Below, one piece after another: positions 54,204-63,898 of a DNA stretch of 64,000 bases (positions within the stretch are counted from its first letter, which is position 1; each line of letters starts with the position of its first letter). Source of the DNA: Marinobacterium stanieri (GTDB taxonomy: Bacteria > Pseudomonadota > Gammaproteobacteria > Pseudomonadales > Balneatricaceae); NCBI RefSeq assembly GCF_900155945.1, contig NZ_FTMN01000011.1, positions 84,933 through 148,932 on the forward strand. Reading direction: 5' to 3'. A program made the position numbers and the translations under genes. A model generated the notes under the pieces. The model searched no databases and had not been told where the DNA came from. It saw nothing but the letters and a program-made list of their open reading frames with translations.

Positions 54204-55103
54204 ATGCCGGCTACCCTGGGTAAGAGTTCCCAGCGCCCCCTGCAGGCCGACACCACCGGTGATGAAGTTCAGCGCAGCGTGATGGACTTGCTGTCACAGA
54301 CACGTCAGCGCATTGAGCACGGCTTTCAACTGGGCAGTGCTGAACAGGATGAAGTGGTGCATCAAACACGTGTCGATATGAAGCGTCTGAGGGCGCTTTG
54401 GTACCTGGTTCGACCCGGTCTGAACAAGGCATCCGTCAAGAAACTGCACTCATCAGCACGGGATGTGGCGGGAGCTCTGTCAGGTCAGCGCGACCATGCG
54501 GTTATGCTGGAAACTCTGGACAGCCTTGATATCGAGCTGCCCGAGGCAGGCTACCGGGATATGGTGGCGATGCTCGGCGAGCAGTTTCAACCTTCGGATA
54601 ACAGGGCCGTACCTCTGGATGAAGCGTTGGCGCTGCTGGATCAGCTCCAGACAGAAGTAGAGTCGGTCGATTGGCCGCTGCTCAAACGCGATCACCTGCT
54701 GCAGGGATTAATACGTACGGGTGTCAAAGGTGAGGACCTGGGCAGGCTGGCGCTGCAGCAGTCCGATGTGGAGGCTCTGCATCGCTGGCGCAAATGGGTG
54801 AAGGCCTGGATGTATCAGCTTAACTGGTTACAACCTGAGGTGGACAAGCGCTGGATGCTGCGACTCAAACCGCTGGGAAGTGCGTTGGGGCGCATTCATG
54901 ACCTGGATGTTCTGGTTGATGCGTTACGGCCGCTGGAGGCTCAGGTGCCGCAGGCCCTGTCCCGGGCCATCATTGAAGAGCGCGAAGCTCTGCTGGAGCA
55001 GGTGAGCGCGGATGCGCAGCAAGTCTATGCAAAACGCGCCCGCCGACGGGCACACAAGGTGTTCCGGCGCTGGCACAAGGCGAGTTCAAATATTAGTCAA
55101 TAA
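54204..55103 (+). CDS. CHAD domain protein
   Basis: 299 residues from the ATG at 54204, with AAGGAGGT 8 bases upstream; the GTG at 54198 is too close to that site. CHAD domains are helical, histidine-containing and bind polyphosphate in studied cases. Seen are EVVHQTRVDMKRLRALWYLV, LSGQRDHAVMLETL, LGRIHDLDVLVDAL and a basic C-terminus KRARRRAHKVFRRWHK. No CYTH domain is fused. It pairs with the CPXCG gene. Confidence 0.88.
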   Translation: MPATLGKSSQRPLQADTTGDEVQRSVMDLLSQTRQRIEHGFQLGSAEQDEVVHQTRVDMKRLRALWYLVRPGLNKASVKKLHSSARDVAGALSGQRDHAVMLETLDSLDIELPEAGYRDMVAMLGEQFQPSDNRAVPLDEALALLDQLQTEVESVDWPLLKRDHLLQGLIRTGVKGEDLGRLALQQSDVEALHRWRKWVKAWMYQLNWLQPEVDKRWMLRLKPLGSALGRIHDLDVLVDALRPLEAQVPQALSRAIIEEREALLEQVSADAQQVYAKRARRRAHKVFRRWHKASSNISQ

Positions 55104-55200
55104 TGATATAACCCTCTAATTGAAAAGGTCTTTTACCTGTCATTGACTGTGCTAATCTGTAGCGAATTCCTGACTTTATTAACTAACTTGAGTAGCCCCC

Positions 55201-56829
55201 ATGATTCTGCGTAATCTAACTGTTCGTACCAAGCTGTGGCTGCTGGTCCTGATTGCAAGCCTGATGCTGGTGGTGTTGTCGACCCTTTCTCTGCTCGATA
55301 TGCGCGACTCCCTTGTACAGGAGCGTAAAGATCAGCTGCATGCGTTATTGGACAGTACCGAGGGGTTGCTGAAGGCTCAGCAATCACGTGTCCAGGCAGG
55401 TGAAGTCACACTGGCGCAGGCGCAGGACGCTGCACGCCAGATGCTGGAAAGCATGCGCTACAACGACGATGACTACTTCTTTGTGCTTGATGGTGACGCC
55501 CGAGTGATGGCGCACGGGACCAACCCGGACCTTGTCGGGCAGTCTCTGAGAAGTCGCACCACCGATGATGGCCAGGCAATCTTTGCCGATATGGCCGGTT
55601 TGCTGGGCAGTGGCAGGGATGTGGCGGAAATCGAGTACAAATGGCCGAATCCTGCCAGTGGCAAGGCTGAAACCAAGATTACGCTGGCCAAGCCGTTTGA
55701 AGCCTGGGGCTGGGTTGTGGGCACCGGTGTTTATGTAACCGACCTGGATGAGGCCTTTAATGAAGATCTGATCTTCATGGTGGCGGTGCTGGCGGGTGCA
55801 CTGGTGGTATTGGCCGGTTTGGCTATTCCGCTGAGCCGTTCCATTACCGGACCGCTGGAACACATCTCGGATGTGATGAAGCAGGTAGCCGCAGGAGACT
55901 TGCGCGTTCGTACGGACCTGAACAGCCGTGATGAGCTGGGCAAGGTCGGACGACGCATCGATGAAACTCTCGGCACTTTCCAGGATCTGGTTCATCAGAT
56001 TGCCAGTTCTGCCAGCCAGGTATCTTCCAGCGCTGAAGGCCTGGCGCGCAGTGCTGAAGAAACCAGCTCAGCCTTGGATGCCCAGGCGCAGGAAGCCGAG
56101 TTGCTGTCCACGGCGATGAACGAGATGGCGGCCAGTGTGCATGAGGTGGCGCGCAGTGCCAGCGATACCTCGGCCGCTATTGAGATGGCGGATCATGAAG
56201 CCGATGAGGGTAACCACGATGTGGACGATACCGTTAATCGCATTCAGGCGCTGGCGCAGGAAGTGGAGCAGGCCGCTGAAGTGATCCAGGCCCTGGAAGG
56301 CGACACGGTTCAGATCGGCCAGGTGCTGGAAGAGATCCAGGCGATTTCCGAGCAAACCAACCTGTTGGCGCTGAACGCTGCTATTGAAGCCGCCCGTGCC
56401 GGTGAGTCCGGTCGAGGTTTTGCCGTGGTGGCAGATGAGGTACGTCAGCTGGCTCAGCGAACCCAGGGGTCGACTGAAGAGATTCGTAGCATGAATGACC
56501 GCCTGCGCGGTGCTGCCCAGAAGGCGGTTGAGGTGATGGGACGTTCCCGTCAGCGTGCGGATGACAGCGTTCAGACGGCGGCGCATGCAGGTCAGGAGCT
56601 TGTCCGCATTGTTGAACAGATGGCGCGTATCCGTGACATGGGGGTGCAGGTAGCCGCGGCAGCCGAAGAGCAGAGTCAGGTCTCCGAGGAGATGAACTCC
56701 AACCTGTTACGTATTACCCAGGCATCGGAAAGCACCGTGATGGCTGCCAATTCGGTCGCGTCCAGTGGCGAAGAGCTGCAGCAACTTTCCCTGGCATTGC
56801 AAGAGCAGATCAACCGCTTCAAAACCTGA
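55201..56829 (+). CDS. Methyl-accepting chemotaxis protein with a single Cache domain
   Basis: 542 residues. TM1 lies at about residues 12-32. A periplasmic sCache_2-type domain follows ([53 protein letters not shown]). TM2 is near residues 193-215, then HAMP and a long signalling domain with the hairpin tip [35 protein letters not shown]. Such Cache domains often sense small organic acids; the ligand is unknown. No CheR-binding pentapeptide at the C-terminus. Monocistronic. Confidence 0.92.
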   Translation: MILRNLTVRTKLWLLVLIASLMLVVLSTLSLLDMRDSLVQERKDQLHALLDSTEGLLKAQQSRVQAGEVTLAQAQDAARQMLESMRYNDDDYFFVLDGDARVMAHGTNPDLVGQSLRSRTTDDGQAIFADMAGLLGSGRDVAEIEYKWPNPASGKAETKITLAKPFEAWGWVVGTGVYVTDLDEAFNEDLIFMVAVLAGALVVLAGLAIPLSRSITGPLEHISDVMKQVAAGDLRVRTDLNSRDELGKVGRRIDETLGTFQDLVHQIASSASQVSSSAEGLARSAEETSSALDAQAQEAELLSTAMNEMAASVHEVARSASDTSAAIEMADHEADEGNHDVDDTVNRIQALAQEVEQAAEVIQALEGDTVQIGQVLEEIQAISEQTNLLALNAAIEAARAGESGRGFAVVADEVRQLAQRTQGSTEEIRSMNDRLRGAAQKAVEVMGRSRQRADDSVQTAAHAGQELVRIVEQMARIRDMGVQVAAAAEEQSQVSEEMNSNLLRITQASESTVMAANSVASSGEELQQLSLALQEQINRFKT

Positions 56830-56887
56830 CTTTTGGTCATCGGGGTCGATATACTGATGCGAACGTTTTCAAACCGGTCGGAGCAGC

Positions 56888-57529
56888 ATGAAATATCGCA
56901 TTATTCCCGTGACCCCGTTTCAGCAGAACTGCACGCTGCTGTGGTGTGAGCAGACCAAGGCGGCCGCAGTGGTCGACCCGGGCGGTGACCTGGATCGGAT
57001 CAAGGCGGCTGTTGCTGAGGAAGGCGTCAAGCTGGAGAAAATCCTGCTGACCCACGCACACATCGACCATGCCGGCGGCACGGCGGCCTTGTCACAGGAG
57101 CTGGGCCTTAAAATTGAAGGGCCGGGCAAGGATGACGAATTCTGGATTGAAGGGCTGCCCCAGCAGAGCCGGATGTTCGGTTTTCCAGCCGTAGACGTGT
57201 TCAGCCCGGACCGCTGGCTGGATGATGGTGACCAGGTCAGCTTTGGCGAGGTCACGCTTGATGTCGTACATTGCCCGGGCCACACACCTGGTCATGTGAT
57301 TTTCTATCATCAGCCAACTGCGCTGGCGCTGGTAGGGGATGTGCTCTTCCAGGGCTCGATCGGGCGTACTGACTTCCCGCGTGGCGATCACGACACGCTG
57401 ATTCGGTCTATCAAGGAAAAGCTGCTGCCGTTAGGGGATGAGATCGACTTCATCCCCGGACACGGCCCCATGTCCACCTTTGGCCATGAGCGCCAAACCA
57501 ACCCGTTTATTGCCGGCCGCTTCGGTTAA
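56888..57529 (+). CDS. Metallo-beta-lactamase fold hydrolase, YcbL/glyoxalase II-like
   Basis: 213 residues. The metal motif is [10 protein letters not shown] (HxHxDH) near residue 58, with later ligands in [25 protein letters not shown] and a terminal PGHGP. It lacks the C-terminal HAGH domain of true glyoxalase II, as in YcbL type I enzymes that hydrolyse S-lactoylglutathione. Its last four bases overlap the convergent DUF502 gene. Confidence 0.9.
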   Translation: MKYRIIPVTPFQQNCTLLWCEQTKAAAVVDPGGDLDRIKAAVAEEGVKLEKILLTHAHIDHAGGTAALSQELGLKIEGPGKDDEFWIEGLPQQSRMFGFPAVDVFSPDRWLDDGDQVSFGEVTLDVVHCPGHTPGHVIFYHQPTALALVGDVLFQGSIGRTDFPRGDHDTLIRSIKEKLLPLGDEIDFIPGHGPMSTFGHERQTNPFIAGRFG

Positions 57530-58137
57530 GCACCGCCTTGTTCCTTATGGGTAGAGACGCCACCACTGACAATAAAGGTGGTGACGTCGCCTGCCGGCTG
57601 ATCAAGCGGCGTCACGCGCGCGCGGGGCACAATGATCAGGTTGCCGGCAAAGTTGTAGGATTGCGGCAGATAAACAGCCACATCATCCTGTAATCCCCAA
57701 TTGGACATGTCCTCTGCGGTTATAAACCCGGCCACTCTGACACCCGACTCCTCGTTCAGGCACACCAGGGCCGGCTTATCAAAACGCTTGTCCTCGCCCA
57801 GAAATGCCTGGAACAGGTCGCGCATGGCGTTGTAGAGCAGCTTGACCAGAGGAATACGTTTCATTAACTGTTCAAAGCGGTTAAACAGGAAGCGGCCCAG
57901 GAAGTTGCTGGCCAGAGCGCCTGTCAGTGTTATCAGCAGCAGGGTGGAAGCGATGGCCAAAAGCGTAGTGGCCCAGCCCGGTTGCAGTCCCGGCATCAGC
58001 TGCTGAAACATTTGGCCCAACGCTGAAAACAGGGTGTTGTTCAGCGCCATGAAAATGGCGTAAACCAGATAAATGGTTACCACGGCCGGCAGTAAAACCA
58101 GCAGACCTTTGAAAAACAGTCGAATCAGGGCGTTCAT
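57526..58137 (-). CDS. DUF502 family membrane protein
   Basis: 203 residues with two hydrophobic segments (about residues 8-32 and 55-80). DUF502 conserved parts follow: [43 protein letters not shown] and [28 protein letters not shown]. Function unknown. It is 23 bases downstream of pfkA on the same strand. Confidence 0.85.
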   Translation of the reverse strand: MNALIRLFFKGLLVLLPAVVTIYLVYAIFMALNNTLFSALGQMFQQLMPGLQPGWATTLLAIASTLLLITLTGALASNFLGRFLFNRFEQLMKRIPLVKLLYNAMRDLFQAFLGEDKRFDKPALVCLNEESGVRVAGFITAEDMSNWGLQDDVAVYLPQSYNFAGNLIIVPRARVTPLDQPAGDVTTFIVSGGVSTHKEQGGA

Positions 58138-58160
58138 GGGGGCTCCTTGGTGGGGGCTGC

Positions 58161-59165
58161 TTACTTGTGCAACAACAGCGCAAGCTCAAACAGGTGTGGA
58201 TCGAGCCCCTTACGGTAGCGAATAACGCTGTCCAGCGGTACTTCCACGATGCCGCCTGCGTCTACGCCCACCATAATGTCGCTGTAGCCTGCCAGCAGGT
58301 AACTCACTGCCATGGCCCCCAGGCTGGATGCCAGCACCCGATCATGGCCACTGGGCTGCCCGCCCCGCTGAATGTGGCCAAGGATACAGACGCGAGGGTC
58401 TTCGCCCTGCTGCCGCAGTTGTTCCGCCAGGCGGTAGGTCAGGCCCGGATCACGGCCCTCGGCCACTACGATAATCCCGCTGGAGCCCTTGCCACTGCGG
58501 CGGCTTTCGCTGAGCTGTTGCCCCAGCTGCTCAATATGAACCTCATACTCGGGCACCACGACCATTTCAGCACCGGCAGCAATACCCACATGAGTGGCGA
58601 GAAAGCCTGAGTTGCGGCCCATGACTTCGACCAGGAAGTGGCGCTCATGGGAGGAAGCGGTATCACGGATCTTATCGATGGCATCCAGCGCGGTATTGAC
58701 GGCAGTATCAAAGCCAATGGTGTCATCAGTACCGAAAATATCGTTATCGATAGTGCCGGGGAGACCTACAACGGCAAGGTCACTTTCCTCTGCCAGACAA
58801 TGCGCCCCGGTGAGGGAGCCATCCCCGCCAATCACAACCAGTCCCTGAATGCCCTTATCTTTCAATATCTGCACGGCGGTACGGCGATTTTCCGGCTGTT
58901 TGAACGCTTCGCAGCGATCACTTTTCAGGATCGTACCTCCGCGCTGAACGATATTGCGTACCGAAGACGAAGTCATCAGTCGCAGGTCGCCTGCCAGCAG
59001 GCCGCTGTAACCTTTTTGTATGCCATAGACACTGATGCCCTGGTTCAGGGCGGCGCGGACTACGCCGCGAACGGCCGGGTTCATGCCGGGGGAATCGCCA
59101 CCGCTGGTCAGTACAGCAATGGCATCAAAATCTCGCAAAGGCTCCAGTTCGGGCAATGTATACAT
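58161..59165 (-). CDS. pfkA: 6-phosphofructokinase, ATP-dependent type
   Basis: Phosphorylates fructose 6-phosphate in glycolysis. It has 334 residues with TSGGDSPGMN, VVIGGDGSLTGA, PGTIDNDI (catalytic Asp), MGRNSGFLATHV and ILGHIQRGGQPSGHDR. A Gly follows GGD where pyrophosphate-dependent enzymes have Asp, so ATP use is predicted. It is divergent from the TAXI transporter genes and upstream of DUF502 on the same strand. Confidence 0.93.
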   Translation of the reverse strand: MYTLPELEPLRDFDAIAVLTSGGDSPGMNPAVRGVVRAALNQGISVYGIQKGYSGLLAGDLRLMTSSSVRNIVQRGGTILKSDRCEAFKQPENRRTAVQILKDKGIQGLVVIGGDGSLTGAHCLAEESDLAVVGLPGTIDNDIFGTDDTIGFDTAVNTALDAIDKIRDTASSHERHFLVEVMGRNSGFLATHVGIAAGAEMVVVPEYEVHIEQLGQQLSESRRSGKGSSGIIVVAEGRDPGLTYRLAEQLRQQGEDPRVCILGHIQRGGQPSGHDRVLASSLGAMAVSYLLAGYSDIMVGVDAGGIVEVPLDSVIRYRKGLDPHLFELALLLHK

Positions 59166-59283
59166 GTTGGCTCCTGTGATGGCGGCACAAATCCACTATA
59201 GCGAAGGGGGGAGAGTGCGCACAGAGAGATTTCCTGAATATGTTAAGTAAAACAACTAAAACAGTAAAAAGTTCTGTGAAATC

Positions 59284-59312
59284 TTGAAGATGGAGCAAGC
59301 CTGACTAATACT
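59284..59312 (+). promoter_or_regulatory. Promoter of the TAXI TRAP operon
   Basis: TTGAAG (59284-59289) and AATACT (59307-59312) spaced by 17 bases, 71 bases before the start codon. Confidence 0.5.
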
Positions 59313-59383
59313 CAGATTCTGAAGCCGGTTTCTGGCAATCGTGTGACAGGAACCATCCCGATCCGAAACAGGAGAGTTCGATT

Positions 59384-60364
59384 ATGGCACTGAAGAAAAC
59401 GCTGATCTCGGCAGCAATGACTGCGGCTGTAGCTATGGGTGGTGCAGCTGCACCGACAGTCGCAAGTGCGGAGAGCTTCATCACCATCGGTACCGGCGGG
59501 GTAACCGGTGTGTACTACCCGACCGGCGGTGCAATCTGCCGACTGGTTAACAAGGACCGCTCCGAGCACGGTATTCGTTGTTCCGTTGAAAGTACCGGTG
59601 GTTCTGTTTACAACCTGAATACCATTCGTGCAGGCGAGCTGGATATTGGTGTTGCCCAGTCTGACTGGCAGTACCATGCCTATAACGGTACGTCCAAGTT
59701 CGAAGACCAGGGTGCCAACCCTGAGCTGCGTTCCCTGTTCTCCATGCATGCCGAGCCGTTCACCGTGGTGGCCCGTGCCGATGCAGGTATCAAGAACTAC
59801 AACGATCTGAAAGGCAAGCGCGTCAACATTGGTAACCCGGGCTCTGGCCAGCGCGGCACCATGGAAGTGCTGATGAACGCCAAGGGCTGGACTGCCGATG
59901 ATTTTGCACTGGCGTCCGAGCTGAAAGCATCCGAGCAGGCCAGCGCACTCTGCGATAACAAGATCGACGCCATGGTTTACGTGGTGGGTCACCCCAGTGG
60001 TGCCATCAAGGAAGCGACCACTTCCTGTGACAGCAACCTGGTTGAAGTCAACGATGCCACCATTGATATGCTGGTAGGTGAAAACAGCTACTACCGTAAG
60101 GCAACCGTGCCGGGCGGCATGTACCGTGGCAACCCGGATGACGTGACCACCTTCGGTGTTGGCGCGACTATTGTCAGCTCCACCGCAGTGCCTGACGAAG
60201 TTGCCTACAACGTGGTGAAAGCGGTATTCGAAAACTTCGATACTTTCCGCAAACTGCACCCTGCGTTTGCTAACCTGAAGAAAGAAGAGATGGTCAGCGA
60301 TGCGCTGACAGCGCCTCTGCACCCGGGTGCAGAGAAGTACTACAAAGAAGCCGGCCTGCTGTAA
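59384..60364 (+). CDS. TAXI-family TRAP transporter solute receptor
   Basis: 326-residue periplasmic binding protein with a Sec signal (cleavage after ASA, residue 29). The mature start [27 protein letters not shown] is the hallmark of the TAXI family, followed by IAQSDW-like [11 protein letters not shown] and [24 protein letters not shown] receptors have been linked to glutamate or other small acids; the ligand is unknown. The next gene is the matching fused permease. Confidence 0.95.
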   Translation: MALKKTLISAAMTAAVAMGGAAAPTVASAESFITIGTGGVTGVYYPTGGAICRLVNKDRSEHGIRCSVESTGGSVYNLNTIRAGELDIGVAQSDWQYHAYNGTSKFEDQGANPELRSLFSMHAEPFTVVARADAGIKNYNDLKGKRVNIGNPGSGQRGTMEVLMNAKGWTADDFALASELKASEQASALCDNKIDAMVYVVGHPSGAIKEATTSCDSNLVEVNDATIDMLVGENSYYRKATVPGGMYRGNPDDVTTFGVGATIVSSTAVPDEVAYNVVKAVFENFDTFRKLHPAFANLKKEEMVSDALTAPLHPGAEKYYKEAGLL

Positions 60365-60377
60365 GCGGCTGACTGAC

Positions 60378-60403
60378 AAGGGGGCGCATTCCGTGCCCCC
60401 TTT
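60378..60403 (+). terminator. Attenuator-like hairpin between TAXI receptor and permease genes
   Basis: AAGGGGGCGC / GTGCCCCCTT with one G-U pair, a 5-base loop and a short T tract. It is likely to let the receptor be made in excess of the permease. Confidence 0.75.
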
Positions 60404-60434
60404 CTGTTTATCTCACGGATAGAAGGTGTTCGCT

Positions 60435-63035
60435 GTGTCTCAGCAAGATCAAGTCAAGACATCGAACGATGACATTCAGGAACTGGTTGCCCAGTCTGAC
60501 AGCGGTGCCCGCAGCCCTCGAGGGTTTGCCGGACAACTGCTGTGGGGTGTCGCTCTGGCATGGGCCCTGTTTCAGCTCTGGTACGCCTCCCCTTTGCCTT
60601 TCCTGTTTGATTTTGGCGTGATCAATGATTCCAAGGCGCGTGCCATTCACCTGGCGTTTGCCATTTTTCTGGCCTATACCGCCTATCCCGCACTGAAGCG
60701 CTCGCCTCGCTTCTATGTGCCCATTCAGGACTGGGTCTTTGCCTTTGCAGGGGCGTTCTCTGCGGCTTACCTGGTACTTTTTGAAAGTGAATTGGCCGGC
60801 CGTTCCGGCGCGCCAATTACCATGGATATAGTGGTGGCTGTGGCAGGCATGATCCTGTTGCTTGAAGCTACCCGCCGCGCACTGGGGCCACCCTTGATGG
60901 TGGTAGCGGCTGTCTTCCTGACCTATACCTTCGCCGGCCCCTACATGCCCGACGTGATCGCCCACAAGGGCGCAAGCCTGAACAAGGCCATGTCGCATCA
61001 GTGGTTGACCACTGAAGGTGTGTTTGGTGTGGCTCTTGGTGTTTCCACCAGTTTTGTATTCCTGTTCGTACTCTTCGGCGCCTTGCTGGAAAAGGCGGGT
61101 GCGGGCAACTATTTCACCAAGGTGTCCTTCTCGTTGTTGGGGCATATGCGCGGCGGTCCGGCGAAAGCGGCTGTTGTATCTTCTGGCCTTAGTGGCCTGA
61201 TCTCCGGTTCCTCTATTGCGAATGTGGTAACCACCGGTACGTTTACAATTCCATTGATGAAGCGCGTCGGTTTCCCGGGTTATAAAGCCGGCGCGGTTGA
61301 AGTGGCAGCTTCCACCAATGGTCAGCTTACACCGCCCATTATGGGCGCGGCGGCCTTCCTGATGGTGGAGTACGTTGGTATTTCCTATATAGAAGTGATT
61401 CAGCACGCGATTCTGCCGGCGCTGATCTCTTACATCGCCCTTATCTACATCGTGCACCTGGAAGCAATGAAAGCAGGCATGATGGGCCTGCCCAAGAACC
61501 CGGATTCACGCACTCTGGCGCAGAAGCTGGCGACCTGGCTTGGCATTGTGGTCGGTATCTGTGTGCTGTCATTGGGCTTGTATCACGGTTTCGGCTGGAC
61601 CAAGGCCTACATCGGCAGTGCCAGCTACTGGATCATGGCGGTGATCGTCTTTATTGCCTATCTCTGGCTGGTGCGTTTTGCCGCGCGCTTCCCTGATCTG
61701 CACATGGACGACCCGAACTCCGAGGTGGTGGCGCTTCCGGAAACGGGGCCAACCGTCAAATCCGGTCTCTACTTCCTGCTGCCCGTATTTGTACTGGTCT
61801 GGTGTCTGACGGTTGAGCGTTTCTCACCGGGGCTGTCCGCGTTCTGGGCAACCGTATTCATGATTGCGATCGTGCTGACACACAAACCGCTCAAGGCTGC
61901 CTTCCGTGCTGAAGGCGGGTTCGCCGAAGGCGTGCGTGAAGGCTGGACCGACCTGCTGGATGGTTTGGTGACCGGTTCACGGAACATGATCGGTATCGGT
62001 GTGGCAACAGCCGCCGCCGGTATTGTGGTGGGTACGGTAACCCTTACCGGTATTGGTCTGGTAATGACCGAGTTTGTGGAGTTCATCTCCGCCGGTAACA
62101 TCATGCTGATGCTGCTGTTTACCGCAGCGATCAGCCTGTTGCTTGGTATGGGCCTGCCCACCACTGCGAACTACATCGTTGTTTCCACCCTGATGGCCCC
62201 GGTTATTGTCACCCTGGGGGCAGAGCAGGGGCTGATTGTGCCGTTGATTGCGGTGCACTTGTTCGTGTTCTACTTCGGTATTCTCGCGGATGATACGCCA
62301 CCGGTGGGGCTGGCGGCTTTTGCCGCTGCGGCAATTGCCAAGTCTGACCCCATCCGCACCGGTGTGCAGGGCTTTACCTATGACATCCGCACCGCTGTAT
62401 TGCCCTTCATGTTTATTTTCAATACCGAGCTGCTGCTGATCGGCATCGAAAGTATTCCACACCTGCTTATTACGGTGGGGGCTGCTGTCATTGCCATGCT
62501 GATCTTTGCCGCTGCGACTCAGGGCTTTTGGCTGGTACGCAGTCGCTGGTACGAAACCCTGGGGCTGCTGTTGATCGCCTTTACCCTGTTCCGTCCGGGC
62601 TTCTGGTGGGACGAGATCTATCCGCCGGTAAGCATCGAGTCCCCGACACAAATCGAAGCCCTGGCTGCTGAAGTACCGCCTGGCGGTAACCTGATGCTGC
62701 AGGCAGAAGGCATGACCATTGATGGTGATCAGGTCAGCAAGTTGGTTAAGCTGCCATTGGAAGGTGAGGGCAGTGGCGCCGAGCGCCTGTCGAATGCGGG
62801 TCTGATGCTGAACATGTCGGACGATAAAGTCGTCGTTGATATGGTCGGCTTTGGCAGCCCGGCACAGGAAGCAGGTCTGGATTTCGATTGGGAAATCCAG
62901 GGTATTCAGGTGGAAAATGAACGCCCGGACAAACAGTGGATGATGCTGCCTGCACTGGCGTTGCTGGCGGGGCTGGCAATGTTGCAGCTTCAGCGTCGTC
63001 GTAAACAGGCCTCGGCCGAGAACGCTGCAGCCTAG
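60435..63035 (+). CDS. TRAP transporter permease, fused 4TM/12TM type with DUF3394-like tail
   Basis: 866 residues from the GTG at 60435 (AGAAGG 8 bases upstream); the GTG at 60426 lies in that site. About sixteen membrane helices combine the DctQ-like small and DctM-like large subunits. Typical segments are SGLISGSSIANVVTTGTFTIPLMKRVGF, TNGQLTPPIMGAAAFLMVEYVG, LLGMGLPTTANYIVVSTLMAP and ILADDTPPVGLAAFAAAAIA. After the last DctM helices comes a soluble part (about residues 735-835) with a PDZ-like GFGSPAQEAGLDFDWEIQGI, and a final helix near residue 845. Confidence 0.95.
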   Translation: MSQQDQVKTSNDDIQELVAQSDSGARSPRGFAGQLLWGVALAWALFQLWYASPLPFLFDFGVINDSKARAIHLAFAIFLAYTAYPALKRSPRFYVPIQDWVFAFAGAFSAAYLVLFESELAGRSGAPITMDIVVAVAGMILLLEATRRALGPPLMVVAAVFLTYTFAGPYMPDVIAHKGASLNKAMSHQWLTTEGVFGVALGVSTSFVFLFVLFGALLEKAGAGNYFTKVSFSLLGHMRGGPAKAAVVSSGLSGLISGSSIANVVTTGTFTIPLMKRVGFPGYKAGAVEVAASTNGQLTPPIMGAAAFLMVEYVGISYIEVIQHAILPALISYIALIYIVHLEAMKAGMMGLPKNPDSRTLAQKLATWLGIVVGICVLSLGLYHGFGWTKAYIGSASYWIMAVIVFIAYLWLVRFAARFPDLHMDDPNSEVVALPETGPTVKSGLYFLLPVFVLVWCLTVERFSPGLSAFWATVFMIAIVLTHKPLKAAFRAEGGFAEGVREGWTDLLDGLVTGSRNMIGIGVATAAAGIVVGTVTLTGIGLVMTEFVEFISAGNIMLMLLFTAAISLLLGMGLPTTANYIVVSTLMAPVIVTLGAEQGLIVPLIAVHLFVFYFGILADDTPPVGLAAFAAAAIAKSDPIRTGVQGFTYDIRTAVLPFMFIFNTELLLIGIESIPHLLITVGAAVIAMLIFAAATQGFWLVRSRWYETLGLLLIAFTLFRPGFWWDEIYPPVSIESPTQIEALAAEVPPGGNLMLQAEGMTIDGDQVSKLVKLPLEGEGSGAERLSNAGLMLNMSDDKVVVDMVGFGSPAQEAGLDFDWEIQGIQVENERPDKQWMMLPALALLAGLAMLQLQRRRKQASAENAAA

Positions 63036-63044
63036 GAGGCATAT

Positions 63045-63485
63045 ATGTTCAACAAAGTGCTATTGCCTGTTGATATGCAGGACAGCAAGACGGCTCGACG
63101 CTCGCTGGAAGCGGCAGGCCAGTACCTGGAAAACGACAGTGCCGAGCTGCACGTCATGGCAGTACTGCCAGGCCTGAGTATGCCGGTAGTGGCTGCCTAC
63201 TTCCCTGATGACGCTGTTGAGAAGGCGATGAAGGCATTGAAGCAGGAAGTAGCCGATCTGATTGAGGCTGTGATGCCGGGGCGCAAGCATTGCTTCGTCC
63301 ATATAGCAGAAGGCAGTGCTGCACGTGAGATTGTTGCTCTGGCCGAAAAGCAAAAGGTCGATCTGATCCTGATGCCCAGTCATAACTACTCGCGGGTGGA
63401 GAACCTGCTGATCGGTTCAGTGACATCCAAGGTGGTTGAGCGGGCACATTGCTCGGTAATGGTGTTACGAAATCTCACCAGCTAA
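63045..63485 (+). CDS. Universal stress protein, UspA family
   Basis: 146 residues beginning FNKVLLPVDMQDSKTARRSLE and ending with the ATP-binding signature VENLLIGSVTSKVVERAHCSVMVL (Gly-x2-Gly-x9-Gly/Ser type). It lies 9 bases after the TRAP permease with AGGAGGC upstream; in Halomonas a comparable protein (TeaD) regulates its TRAP transporter, which suggests the same role here. Confidence 0.92.
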   Translation: MFNKVLLPVDMQDSKTARRSLEAAGQYLENDSAELHVMAVLPGLSMPVVAAYFPDDAVEKAMKALKQEVADLIEAVMPGRKHCFVHIAEGSAAREIVALAEKQKVDLILMPSHNYSRVENLLIGSVTSKVVERAHCSVMVLRNLTS

Positions 63486-63507
63486 CCAGCTAGTTGAGCC
63501 GTTCATC

Positions 63508-63535
63508 ACAAAGGGCACCAGAGGGTGCCCTTTGT
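63508..63535 (+). terminator. Terminator after the universal stress protein gene
   Basis: ACAAAGGGCACC and GGTGCCCTTTGT form a 12-base perfect stem with a 4-base loop. The T tract is short. It ends the TAXI-TRAP-usp operon. Confidence 0.82.
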
Positions 63536-63540
63536 CGTTT

Positions 63541-63646
63541 CTGTTCTACTCTATCTATATGTACAGGCTGAGACCGTTTGAGCGGGGCTTGTGATAGGCA
63601 TTTTGAATGCCCTTTCATCTTTTTGAAATTATTTTACACAAAACAG
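63541..63646. other. Region between the usp terminator and rRNA promoters
   Basis: No gene is visible in this stretch or in the rest of the 515-base gap up to the window end; the gap holds the three promoters and leader listed separately. The last 40 bases here are AT-rich (TTTTTGAAATTATTTTACAC) and may be an UP element for P1. Confidence 0.6.
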
Positions 63647-63674
63647 TTGACGCCCCATCTCATGTCTGTAGAAT
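63647..63674 (+). promoter_or_regulatory. rRNA operon promoter P1
   Basis: TTGACG (63647-63652) and TAGAAT (63669-63674), 16-base spacer, followed by a GC-rich discriminator CGCCTCC. AT-rich sequence before it could be an UP element. Confidence 0.8.
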
Positions 63675-63743
63675 TCGCCTCCTCGCTTGAGGCGACAGGG
63701 TTCACGCAACACTGAACGGCTTAGGAGAGAAGGAGATAAGCTC

Positions 63744-63773
63744 TTGAAATCATTTAGATTTCTGATGTAGGAT
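63744..63773 (+). promoter_or_regulatory. rRNA operon promoter P2
   Basis: TTGAAA (63744-63749) and TAGGAT (63768-63773), 18-base spacer, followed by TTGCCTCC. Weaker than P1 and P3 but it shares their layout. Confidence 0.55.
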
Positions 63774-63844
63774 TTGCCTCCTTGGTTGCAACCGCTTCGT
63801 TGTTTGAGTGCTTCGGCACTGAAACAAAAAAACGAAAAAAACGG

Positions 63845-63872
63845 TTGACACCGAATGAGGATGCGGTAAGAT
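63845..63872 (+). promoter_or_regulatory. rRNA operon promoter P3
   Basis: A perfect TTGACA (63845-63850) and TAAGAT (63867-63872), 16-base spacer, with GCGCCTC as discriminator. A-rich tracts at 63824-63843 form a likely UP element. Confidence 0.85.
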
Positions 63873-63898
63873 ACGCGCCTCGCTTGAGACAACAGGTT

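Noticed and set aside
63801..63830. AGTGC-TTCG-GCACT hairpin followed by an A tract as a terminator
   Set aside because: On the plus strand A rather than T follows, and no minus-strand gene ends here; the A tract is better read as an UP element for P3.
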